This document shows positions 55,026 through 64,000 of a stretch of DNA of 64,000 nucleotides, one piece after another (position 1 is the stretch's first letter; every line of letters begins with the position of its first letter). Where the stretch lies: the NCBI RefSeq assembly GCF_010095445.2, contig NZ_WFGV02000014.1:52938-116937 (forward strand), given 5' to 3'. A program made the position numbers and the translations under genes. The notes under the pieces are model-generated. The model did no database searches, was not told the DNA's origin, and was given only the letters and a program-made list of their open reading frames with translations. This DNA comes from Pseudomonas sp. TNT3. GTDB taxonomy: Bacteria > Pseudomonadota > Gammaproteobacteria > Pseudomonadales > Pseudomonadaceae.

Positions 55026-55134
55026 GAATAATTCTCACTGATGGCTGGCATAACAATAAACAATTTGATTGATAGCACGGCAAATTGCAATTTAAGCCCC
55101 GTAGCTTTACCCCATCGATTACGAGGACACGAGA

Positions 55135-56244
55135 TTGAGTACTGCCGAACCCATCCTGCTCACCCCTGGCCCACTGACCACGTCGGCCCGCACTCGCCAG
55201 GCCATGATGGTCGACTGGGGTTCATGGGATGACCGGTTCAATCAACTGACCGCCAGCGTGTGCGAGCAACTGCTGGCAATCATCAATGGCGCCGAAAGCC
55301 ATCACTGTGTGCCTCTGCAAGGCAGCGGGACTTTCGCGGTCGAAGCGGCGATCGGCACTCTGGTGCCCCGTGACGGCAAGGTCCTGGTGCTGATCAACGG
55401 TGCCTACGGCAAACGCCTGGCGAAAATCTGTGAAGTACTGGGTCGCTCGTTCAGCACCTTCGAAACCGCCGAAGACGAACCGACCACCGCCGCCGACGTG
55501 GATCGCCTGCTTCACGCCGATTCCAGCATTACTCACATCGCGCTGATCCACTGCGAAACCAGCACCGGCATCCTCAACCCGCTGCCCGACATCGCCCAGG
55601 TCGTTGCGCAGCACGGCAAACGCCTGATCATCGACGCCATGAGTTCCTTCGCAGGCCTGCCGATCGATGCGCAGCAGGTGCCCTTTGACGCGTTGATCGC
55701 CGCCTCGGGCAAATGCCTCGAGGGCGTACCGGGTATGGGGTTCGTATTCGCTCGCAAAGAATCCCTGGCAAATGCCGCCGGCAATTCCCACTCCCTGGCG
55801 ATGGACCTGTACGACCAGCACGCCTACATGGCCAAGACCGGCCAATGGCGCTTCACTCCGCCGACTCACGTGGTCGCCGCGCTGCACGAAGCCCTCTTGC
55901 AATACAACGAAGAAGGCGGCTTGCCGGCCCGGCATCAACGCTATGCGAACAATTGCCAGGTGCTGCTGGATGACATGGCCCGTCTGGGCTTGCGCAGCTT
56001 CCTGCCGGCCGCGATCCAGGCGCCGATCATCGTGACGTTCCACGCGCCGAAAGACCCGCGCTACCAGTTCAAGGAGTTCTACGAGCGTGTGAAAGCCAAG
56101 GGTTTCATTCTTTATCCCGGAAAGCTGACCCAGGTTGAAACGTTCCGCGTCGGTTGCATCGGCCACGTTAATCAGGCCGAGATGCACGCGGCCGTGGCGG
56201 CGGTCGGTGAAGTGTTGCGTGAGATGGAAGTTTTAGAAATTTGA
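55135..56244 (+). CDS. phnW: 2-Aminoethylphosphonate-pyruvate transaminase PhnW
   Basis: A 369-residue PLP-dependent aminotransferase. The N terminus [28 protein letters not shown] and the PLP lysine in [17 protein letters not shown] are typical. It converts AEP and pyruvate to phosphonoacetaldehyde and alanine. The start is a TTG at 55135, with GAGGA seven bases upstream; the conserved N terminus leaves no later choice. An AACAATAA motif at 55052-55059 resembles Hfq/Crc binding sites. Confidence 0.95.
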   Translation: MSTAEPILLTPGPLTTSARTRQAMMVDWGSWDDRFNQLTASVCEQLLAIINGAESHHCVPLQGSGTFAVEAAIGTLVPRDGKVLVLINGAYGKRLAKICEVLGRSFSTFETAEDEPTTAADVDRLLHADSSITHIALIHCETSTGILNPLPDIAQVVAQHGKRLIIDAMSSFAGLPIDAQQVPFDALIAASGKCLEGVPGMGFVFARKESLANAAGNSHSLAMDLYDQHAYMAKTGQWRFTPPTHVVAALHEALLQYNEEGGLPARHQRYANNCQVLLDDMARLGLRSFLPAAIQAPIIVTFHAPKDPRYQFKEFYERVKAKGFILYPGKLTQVETFRVGCIGHVNQAEMHAAVAAVGEVLREMEVLEI

Positions 56245-56251
56245 CTCCCGA

Positions 56252-56303
56252 CCCTGTAGCAGCTGCCGAACGCAGCCTCGCAGGCTCGACAGCTGCTGCA
56301 GGG
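56252..56303. repeat. Inverted repeat between phnW and phnX
   Basis: CCCTGTAGCAGCTG (56252-56265) and CAGCTGCTGCAGGG (56290-56303) pair with one mismatch. It lies between two genes of one pathway and could lower phnX expression or stabilise phnW mRNA. Confidence 0.75.
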
Positions 56304-56337
56304 ATTATCTTTTTTCCAACGACAGGATTTGATTACC

Positions 56338-57165
56338 ATGAACTACGCAAACCCAACCAAGCTCCAGGCCGCGATCCTCGACTGGGCCGGCACCGTGGTC
56401 GATTTCGGTTCTTTCGCGCCGACGCAGATTTTTGTCGAGGCCTTCGCCGAGTTCGACGTCCAGGTGTCGATCGAAGAAGCCCGCGGTCCGATGGGCATGG
56501 GCAAGTGGGATCACATCCGCACCCTGTGCAACCAACCGCAAGTGGCAGAGCGTTATCGCGCGGTGTTCGGCCGCACGCCAACCGACGATGACGTCACCGC
56601 CATCTACAAACGCTTCATGCCTTTGCAGATTGAAAAGATCGCTGAGCACTCGGCATTGATTCCGGGCGCGCTGGACACCATCGCCCTCCTGCGCCAACAA
56701 GGGATCAAGATCGGTTCCTGCTCCGGTTACCCGAAACAGGTCATGGACAAAGTGGTCGAACTGGCGGCCACAAACGGCTACATCGCCGACCACGTTGTGG
56801 CCACCGATGAAGTTCCGAACGGTCGTCCATGGCCGGCACAGGCACTGGCCAATGTCATCGCCCTGGGGATCGACGATGTCGCGGCCTGCGTGAAAATCGA
56901 TGACACGGTGCCGGGCATTCTTGAAGGTCGTCGCGCCGGCATGTGGACCGTGGCACTGATCTGCTCGGGTAACGCATTGGGCCTGGATTATGAAGGTTTT
57001 CGCGCCCTCGGCAGCGACCAGCTGGACAGCGAGCGCACGCGTATCCACGGGATGTTCGAAGGCTCTCGTCCTCACTACATGATCGATACCATTGCCGATT
57101 TGCCGGAGGTGATCGCCGATATCAACAAGCGCCTGGCGAACGGTGAAATGCCACAAAGCAGCTGA
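56338..57165 (+). CDS. phnX: Phosphonoacetaldehyde hydrolase PhnX
   Basis: A 275-residue HAD-family phosphonatase. The nucleophile is Asp15 in [13 protein letters not shown], the Schiff-base lysine Lys56 lies in MGMGKWDHI, and the metal-site aspartates are in [14 protein letters not shown]. It splits phosphonoacetaldehyde to acetaldehyde and phosphate. The ATG at 56338 has AGGA ten bases upstream. It is the second gene of phnWX. Confidence 0.95.
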   Translation: MNYANPTKLQAAILDWAGTVVDFGSFAPTQIFVEAFAEFDVQVSIEEARGPMGMGKWDHIRTLCNQPQVAERYRAVFGRTPTDDDVTAIYKRFMPLQIEKIAEHSALIPGALDTIALLRQQGIKIGSCSGYPKQVMDKVVELAATNGYIADHVVATDEVPNGRPWPAQALANVIALGIDDVAACVKIDDTVPGILEGRRAGMWTVALICSGNALGLDYEGFRALGSDQLDSERTRIHGMFEGSRPHYMIDTIADLPEVIADINKRLANGEMPQSS

Positions 57166-57186
57166 TCAACTCGCACGGGGGATTTC

Positions 57187-57224
57187 AAAGCGCCAGTTCT
57201 TTAGCGGAACTGGCGCTTTTTTTT
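57187..57224 (+). terminator. phnX terminator
   Basis: AAAGCGCCAGTTC (57187-57199) / GAACTGGCGCTTT (57207-57219) followed by a run of T. Confidence 0.92.
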
Positions 57225-57354
57225 GGTCAATCTGTTGAGCCAGGGCATTGAAAGGTCGATAGCCTCAGGCAAACCCGATGAAACAGGCTTACAGTTAAAG
57301 CACGCCGTCGAATGAGAACGGTGACGCTGGAACCGACCTGTGAGGAACACCCGT

Positions 57355-57903
57355 ATGCCCTGGACAAACTCCGAATCACGCTACAGCACCGTATCGATCA
57401 CGTTGCATTGGTTGATGCTGGTGCTGTTGGCACTGGTGTATGCCTGCATTGAATTTCGCGGGATCTTTCCCAAGGGCAGTGGCGGCCGGACGCTGATCAC
57501 TGAATCGCATTTCCTGCTTGGCCTGACGGTATTTGTGTTGGTCTGGCTACGCCTGTTCGCGCGCAGCCTCGGCCCGGCGCCGAAAATCTTCCCGGCATCG
57601 CCTCAGTGGCAGACGGTATTGGCCAGACTGATGCACTGGGCGCTCTACATTTTCATGATTGCCATGCCGATTCTGGGATGGCTGGTGACCAGCGCCAAGG
57701 GCCATCAGGTGATGTTCTACGGCTTCGACCTGCCAATGCTGTTGTCGGAAGACAAGGCGCTGGCGAAACAGATCGAAGGCTGGCACGTGCTGGGCGGAAC
57801 GATCGGCTACTGGCTGATCGGCCTGCATGCGTTGGCGGGGATTTATCACCATTACGTGGTGCGCGATAACACCCTTCTGCGGATGATGCCCAAACGCGGC
57901 TGA
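57355..57903 (+). CDS. Cytochrome b561 family protein
   Basis: A 182-residue four-helix b-type cytochrome. Haem-ligand candidates are SITLHWLMLVLL, ITESHFLLGL, LARLMHWALYIF and IGLHALAGIYHHYV. A GTG frame start at 57340 would add five residues, but the ATG at 57355 follows GAGGA eight bases upstream. It is a second b561 in the window and is not linked to the catalase-like gene. Confidence 0.9.
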   Translation: MPWTNSESRYSTVSITLHWLMLVLLALVYACIEFRGIFPKGSGGRTLITESHFLLGLTVFVLVWLRLFARSLGPAPKIFPASPQWQTVLARLMHWALYIFMIAMPILGWLVTSAKGHQVMFYGFDLPMLLSEDKALAKQIEGWHVLGGTIGYWLIGLHALAGIYHHYVVRDNTLLRMMPKRG

Positions 57904-57925
57904 ATGGCGCAAAAAAAACAGCCTC

Positions 57926-58057
57926 CTGTAGCAGCTGGCGAACCCCTGCGTTCGGCTGCGGTGTGGCGAGGGGATTTATCCCCGCTGGGTCGCGCAGCGG
58001 CCCCAAAATCTTCACGACTGCTGCGCAGCCGAACGCAGGCTTCGCCAGCTGCTACAT
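57926..58057. repeat. Large REP-like inverted element
   Basis: Outer arms TGTAGCAGCTGGCGAA (57927-57942) and TTCGCCAGCTGCTACA (58041-58056) are perfect reverse complements. Inner arms around GCGTTCGGCTGCG and CGCAGCCGAACGC also pair. The right edge overlaps the stop codon of the next gene (58052-58054). Confidence 0.88.
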
Positions 58058-59017
58058 TGATTGGAAGCCACGGCGCCCCTGCAAGCCGCCGGTGTGGACG
58101 AAGATCAGGCGGGTACCTTTCTTGAACCGTCCGGCTGCCACCTGCTGCTTGAGCGCCAGCAGTGCCTTGCCGGTGTACAGCGGTTCGAGGGGAACACCGC
58201 TGGCCTGTTCCGCCTGCTCAATGAACTCGAGCAACAGCGGATCGACTTTGGCAAAGCCGCCACGGCTCGCATCGAGCAGTTCGTACAGGGGCTGTCGCAA
58301 GCCCGCTTCTTGCACAATTGATTGGACCTGCTGCGCCACGCCATGATCATCGGGCACCGCCAGTGCGCCATACACCGGATGCTCTCCCGCTTCCGCCAAT
58401 ACCAATCCGGCCAGGGTGGTTCCGGTACCGCAGGCCAGCCACCAACCGTCGTAATCACGCCATCCCACACTGCGCAATTGATCGTGGACGGCAGCCTTGA
58501 GCTGCATGCAACCTCGCGCGCCCAGAAGCCCACCGCCGCCTTCGGGAACCGCTTGAAAATCCGCATACTGCGCCTGCCAGGGCAACCAGAAACCCGGCGT
58601 GTTCCGCGCTCGATAACCGCCATAACCCAGCCAATGCAATTGCATGCCGAACGCGTGAAGGTCTTCGACCGTAGGAGTGTCCTGAGGGTGACCGCGCAAC
58701 AGGCCGACAGTGGGAAACCCAAAGCGCTTACCAGCGGCGGCGAGCGCGTGCAGGTGGTTGGAATGCGCACCACCGAGACTGATGATGCCTTTGGCTGCGC
58801 ACTGGTCGGCCGCCTTCAGATGCTCGATAAGCTTGAACCACTTGTTGCCGCTGATCAGCGGATCTATCTGGTCAAGACGCAGAATCGCCAATTCGATACC
58901 GGCGTGGGTAAGCCAGTCGAGATTCACGAGTTCAAGGGGAATCGGGGGAAGCCAGCTGGACGAGGGAAAAAGCATTGGCTGTGCGCGATCTGGAAAAGAA
59001 TCGAGTCTATCAGTCAC
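58052..59017 (-). CDS. PLP-dependent ACC deaminase/D-cysteine desulfhydrase family protein
   Basis: A 321-residue fold-II PLP enzyme. The lysine motif is PLISGNKWFKLIEH, the ACGTGTTLAGLVLAEAG segment binds phosphate, and the SLGGAHSNHLHALAAA block is conserved. The family includes 1-aminocyclopropane-1-carboxylate deaminase and D-cysteine desulfhydrase; which it is cannot be told by eye. I kept the GTG at 59017 (AAGG six bases upstream); an ATG at 58975 is an alternative. It follows fadH across a perfect hairpin. Confidence 0.87.
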   Translation of the reverse strand: MTDRLDSFPDRAQPMLFPSSSWLPPIPLELVNLDWLTHAGIELAILRLDQIDPLISGNKWFKLIEHLKAADQCAAKGIISLGGAHSNHLHALAAAGKRFGFPTVGLLRGHPQDTPTVEDLHAFGMQLHWLGYGGYRARNTPGFWLPWQAQYADFQAVPEGGGGLLGARGCMQLKAAVHDQLRSVGWRDYDGWWLACGTGTTLAGLVLAEAGEHPVYGALAVPDDHGVAQQVQSIVQEAGLRQPLYELLDASRGGFAKVDPLLLEFIEQAEQASGVPLEPLYTGKALLALKQQVAAGRFKKGTRLIFVHTGGLQGRRGFQSM

Positions 59018-59023
59018 CGCAGG

Positions 59024-59064
59024 CCTTGTAGCAGCTGGCGCAGGCTGCGCCAGCTGCTACAAGG
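59024..59064. repeat. Perfect hairpin between fadH and the PLP enzyme gene
   Basis: Two 19-base arms, CCTTGTAGCAGCTGGCGCA (59024-59042) and its exact reverse complement (59046-59064), flank a three-base loop. The core AGCAGCTGGCG is shared with the repeats at 56252 and 57926. Confidence 0.92.
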
Positions 59065-59075
59065 ATTTTCGAAAG

Positions 59076-61136
<2,061 letters not shown>

Positions 61137-61325
61137 TCACGGAAAAAAATGCGGGAGCTCTGCGGCCCCCATCAGTCATGTTCGACAGACTAAGAGCCGC
61201 GACGCTGTCGCTCAATGACCGTAACTGACAACTTATTGATCCAAATGCGCAGCGCCCCTTGGCAAGCGGCGACATGGGCCCTACCCTAGTCGCGAATCCT
61301 GCACACTGCCGTTGACTGTTTTCCC

Positions 61326-62456
61326 ATGCGCAAACTTCTGTACCTGACCTTTTCCATGGCATTGATTGCCGCCCTGACGACCTACGCAATGTGGGCCGCG
61401 GACAGACCGGTGGGGCATTACCTGTCAGACCTGCGTATCGATCTCGCTGTCGACCAGGGGACGCCCGCTGATCACGGCAACCTGCTGGGCATCCAGCCCG
61501 AGCTGTTTCCCACCGACTACCAAAGCTCCGAGCGCTTGCACCGCAAGCTCGCCGCGTATTTGCAGAAGGCTCAGGAGCAAGGCCTGCTCAACGAAAAAAC
61601 CATCGTCGTACTGCCTGAACACATCGGCACCTGGCTGATGGTCAGTGGCGAGAAGGATGAGCTGTACCAGGCCAACACCTTGAAAGACGCCATGAACTGG
61701 CTGGCGGTGAGCAATCCATTGAAGTTCGCCCGCGCGCTGATCGCTGCCAAAGGTGAGAACCGCGTGGATGATGCGCACTTGCGTATGAAAGCCAAAGGCA
61801 TGGCAAAGGATTACCAGGCGTTGTTTGGTGGCCTGGCGAAAGAATTCCGCGTGACCCTGGTCGCGGGTTCCATCGTGCTGCCCGAGCCGAGTGTCATCGA
61901 CGGTACGCTGAAAATCGGTCGTGGCGCGCTGTTCAACAGCTCCGTCGTGTTCGATCGCGACGGACTGCCCATTGGTCAGCCGCAACGTCAAATGCACCCG
62001 GTCTTCGATCAAATTGATGTCATCGCGGCGAACGGTGAGCATGACCTGAATGTCGTCGACACCCCTGCCGGACGTCTGGGTGTGTTGATCGGCAGTGACA
62101 GTTGGTATCCGGACAACTACCGCAAGCTCGACAGTCAGGGCGCCCAACTGATCGCCGTGCCGGCGTATGTCGCCGGTCGCGGAGCCTGGGACAAGCCGTG
62201 GCGCGGTTACAAAGGGTTGACGACACCGAGCTCAATCAGCCTCAAGGCCGGCGAGCTCAGTGAAGGCCAGGCCTGGCAACGCCTGACACTGACGGCCCAG
62301 CCGCCCAGCAGCCAGGCCATCGCCGGCATGAGCGTGTTCCTGCGTGGCCAGTTCTGGGATAAAGGCAGTGCCGGTCAAAGTTTTCTCAGCAGCAACGGGC
62401 AGCATTTCGCCGACGGCAACGCCCATGGTGCACGTTTGCTGAACCTGTGGTTGTAA
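61326..62456 (+). CDS. Nitrilase-fold protein lacking catalytic residues
   Basis: A 376-residue protein with an N-terminal signal anchor (residues about 3-22) and a carbon-nitrogen-hydrolase fold. The first triad residue is intact (Glu98 in VVLPEHIG). The position of the usual Lys (YRKxHL) reads QRQMHP with Gln222, and the usual Cys (LICYD) reads LIGSD with Gly256. Two of the three catalytic residues are therefore lost, and it probably does not hydrolyse nitriles or amides. It ends four bases before the AraC-type gene. Confidence 0.82.
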   Translation: MRKLLYLTFSMALIAALTTYAMWAADRPVGHYLSDLRIDLAVDQGTPADHGNLLGIQPELFPTDYQSSERLHRKLAAYLQKAQEQGLLNEKTIVVLPEHIGTWLMVSGEKDELYQANTLKDAMNWLAVSNPLKFARALIAAKGENRVDDAHLRMKAKGMAKDYQALFGGLAKEFRVTLVAGSIVLPEPSVIDGTLKIGRGALFNSSVVFDRDGLPIGQPQRQMHPVFDQIDVIAANGEHDLNVVDTPAGRLGVLIGSDSWYPDNYRKLDSQGAQLIAVPAYVAGRGAWDKPWRGYKGLTTPSSISLKAGELSEGQAWQRLTLTAQPPSSQAIAGMSVFLRGQFWDKGSAGQSFLSSNGQHFADGNAHGARLLNLWL

Positions 62457-62459
62457 GTC

Positions 62460-63500
62460 ATGAAACCACTGCCGATGCGCCTTGGGGATCTGTCGGTAGG
62501 CTTCGTTAATAGCCTGGCGGACGCCGTGCGCAGTTACGCTCTGGACCCGCAGCCGTTGCTGGAGCAATACGGCCTCGATGCTGCGCGCTTGAGCGAAGCA
62601 GGCGCCCGACTCTCGATTCCGCGCTATATGCGCCTGGGTCACAGCGCCATTCAGCTGACCGGCGACCCGGCACTGGGTTTACGCATGGGCCAACTCAGTC
62701 GCCTGAGTCAGGCAGGCCTGGCCGGGGTTACCGCCGCCCAGGCACCGACGGTGCGCGAGGCGGCGCGGTGCCTGATTCGCTTCGAAGCACTGTACGGCTC
62801 CAACTATCGTGGTCAATCGAGCTTCCATGAAGATGCCCAAGGCGCGTGGCTGCGGTTCTATTCCATCAGCCCTTACAACGCCTATAACCGCTTTGTGGTG
62901 GACTCGATCATCTCCGGCTGGCAGCAGCAATTGTCCAGCATCAGCCCTGCCCCACTGCGTGCCGAACGCATCGAAATCGAGTTCGAGGCACCCACTTATA
63001 TCAATGCGTATGCAGTGCTGGGTGAGTGCCCGATCCTGTTTGGCTGCGAACATAACCAGCTGCGTTTGAGCCTGGCCAGCCTCGCCCTGCGCAACCCGGA
63101 ACACTGCCCGAGTACCTGGCGACACCTGCTGCAGTTATGTGAACGGGAATTGGAACAATTGACCCGCACGCGCAGCTTGCGTGAACGCATCACTCAGCTG
63201 CTTGGGCCGTTGCTCAATGGTGGCCAGGAACCTGACCTGGAAGAAGTGGCGGTACGTTTGAAGCTGCCCACCTGGACCTTGCGCCGCAAACTTGCCGAAG
63301 AAGGTACGCAATTTCGCGCGATCCTCAACGACACTCGCCGCGACCTGGCGATGACCTACATCCGTGATACCGAACTGGCGTTCGGTGAAATCGCCTACCT
63401 GCTGGGCTTTGCATCAGCAGAGGCGTTTCAACGGGCTTTCAAACGCTGGAACGGTCAGACGCCCGGCGAATTTCGCCGAAGTCATCGCCAATCCGCCTGA
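62460..63500 (+). CDS. AraC-family regulator, OruR-like
   Basis: A 346-residue AraC-type regulator with a large N-terminal domain of the Arabinose_bd (OruR/ArgR-like) type and a C-terminal AraC helix-turn-helix (residues about 245-340: EVAVRLKLPTWTLRRKLAEEG, then FGEIAYLLGFASAEAFQRAFKRW). P. aeruginosa OruR, which regulates ornithine use, is of this kind; the inducer here is not known. It starts four bases after the nitrilase-fold gene, so the two are cotranscribed. Confidence 0.85.
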   Translation: MKPLPMRLGDLSVGFVNSLADAVRSYALDPQPLLEQYGLDAARLSEAGARLSIPRYMRLGHSAIQLTGDPALGLRMGQLSRLSQAGLAGVTAAQAPTVREAARCLIRFEALYGSNYRGQSSFHEDAQGAWLRFYSISPYNAYNRFVVDSIISGWQQQLSSISPAPLRAERIEIEFEAPTYINAYAVLGECPILFGCEHNQLRLSLASLALRNPEHCPSTWRHLLQLCERELEQLTRTRSLRERITQLLGPLLNGGQEPDLEEVAVRLKLPTWTLRRKLAEEGTQFRAILNDTRRDLAMTYIRDTELAFGEIAYLLGFASAEAFQRAFKRWNGQTPGEFRRSHRQSA

Positions 63501-63503
63501 TGT

Positions 63504-63590
63504 TTACAGTTCTGTAGCGTCCTCTGCTGGTTCCAGCGGATCCAGTTCGAATGCCTGATACTCGAGCAGCTCTTCTTGATAATCGTCCAT
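63504..63590 (-). CDS. Small acidic protein of 28 residues
   Basis: The frame MDDYQEELLEYQAFELDPLE (first 20 residues) continues for eight more acidic residues. The ATG at 63590 has GGAG six bases upstream. It is convergent with the AraC-type gene. The strongly acidic composition and good ribosome binding site make it a credible small protein; no function is known. Confidence 0.55.
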   Translation of the reverse strand: MDDYQEELLEYQAFELDPLEPAEDATEL

Positions 63591-63804
63591 TTTGACTCCC
63601 CTACCACTCGTTTAAAAAATGCCTGAATAAATGACCCACGCCTTGAGCATAAAGTGCCCACGTGAAAGAAAAATGACGCACTTAAGTACGACGTTCAGCA
63701 GCTACTAATAAAACGTAGCAGGCGTCCAAGGATTTATCACAGGATTTTTTCGAACAGGCCGTAGGACTACGGCCTGGGTTGACGACGGTCAATTTAAACG
63801 GGGT

Positions 63805-64000
63805 TTACTGGCCTGAAGGAATGGGCTCGCTCGGTGGCGGCAGGCTCGATTCCTGAGGTGGGGTTACCGTTTCCGTTGATGGTGCGGGCTCAGCGGTATC
63901 GACCGGAGTGATTGGCGCCGATTCAGCCGGTGGCGCTACGGGCTCGGAGGCTGCAGGTGCGGCTTCAACGGGTGCTGGCGCAGGTTCGGCTGCCGGAGCC
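63805..64000 (-). CDS. 3' end of a Pro/Ala-rich protein, cut by the window edge
   Basis: A minus-strand frame open to the window end, stopping at TAA (63805-63807). Its last 64 residues are rich in Pro, Ala, Glu and Ser (for example PVEAAPAASEPVAPPAES), which suggests a periplasmic linker or an unstructured tail. The N-terminal part lies outside the window, so identity is unknown. Confidence 0.7.
   Translation of the reverse strand, partial: APAAEPAPAPVEAAPAASEPVAPPAESAPITPVDTAEPAPSTETVTPPQESSLPPPSEPIPSGQ

Overview
The window is GC-rich chromosomal DNA of a fluorescent-type Pseudomonas. The gene content and order (ohrR/ohr/efp/earP, oprI next to an L,D-transpeptidase, tesA divergent from an FtsX-type ABC exporter, the liu leucine-catabolism genes, the glcDEFG genes, phnWX, fadH) are Pseudomonas core genome. 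It also carries two RNA genes typical of the genus (a CrcY-like RNA and a PrrF RNA) and REP-like hairpins of the kind common in fluorescens-group genomes. I see no tRNA, rRNA, insertion sequence, prophage or CRISPR array.

Layout. 0-5 kb: LysR regulators, a TauE/SafE permease, and the OhrR/Ohr peroxide-defence pair with a two-layer operator. 4-13 kb: EF-P and its rhamnosyltransferase EarP, a small membrane protein with a GreA/B-like protein, CysB, a universal stress protein, a 5'-nucleotidase, a thioredoxin/ketopantoate-reductase-like pair, a PilZ protein, a DAHP synthase and a small acetyltransferase. 13-24 kb: envelope genes (OprI, L,D-transpeptidase, TesA, an ABC exporter, an MltF-type lytic transglycosylase, DoxX), GreB and a TatD nuclease. 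24-37 kb: acyl-CoA metabolism, with an acyl-CoA dehydrogenase/LysR pair and then the leucine/isovalerate (liu) genes split in two. liuR-liuE lie on one side; a CrcY-like RNA and an acyl-CoA synthetase sit in the middle; liuABCD lie on the other side. Three LiuR-type palindromes tie the two halves together. 36-42.7 kb: an S24-like repressor that lacks its catalytic residues, a DUF6124-like gene, a Fur-box-driven PrrF RNA, and glycolate oxidase glcDEF with glcG.

42.7-52.5 kb: an M14 carboxypeptidase, a HxlR/MFS pair sharing a large inverted repeat, and a catalase-like/cytochrome b561 operon divergent from an ECF sigma/anti-sigma operon, with the same promoter (GGAATAA-N14-CGTCT) facing each way. 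Then come ZapE, a leucine-rich-repeat protein kinase and a YebC-family protein. 52.7-64 kb: an orphan, spike-only VgrG; the 2-aminoethylphosphonate pathway (LysR, phnW, phnX); another cytochrome b561; a PLP-dependent ACC-deaminase/D-cysteine-desulfhydrase-like enzyme; FadH; a nitrilase-fold protein that has lost two triad residues, coupled to an OruR-like AraC regulator; a 28-residue ORF; and the Pro/Ala-rich end of a gene cut by the window edge.

The strongest leads are the paired ECF promoters that define a small self-contained oxidative regulon, the CrcY-like RNA inside the split liu locus, the PrrF RNA, the LRR-kinase fusion, and two apparent pseudo-enzymes (the S24 regulator and the nitrilase-fold protein).
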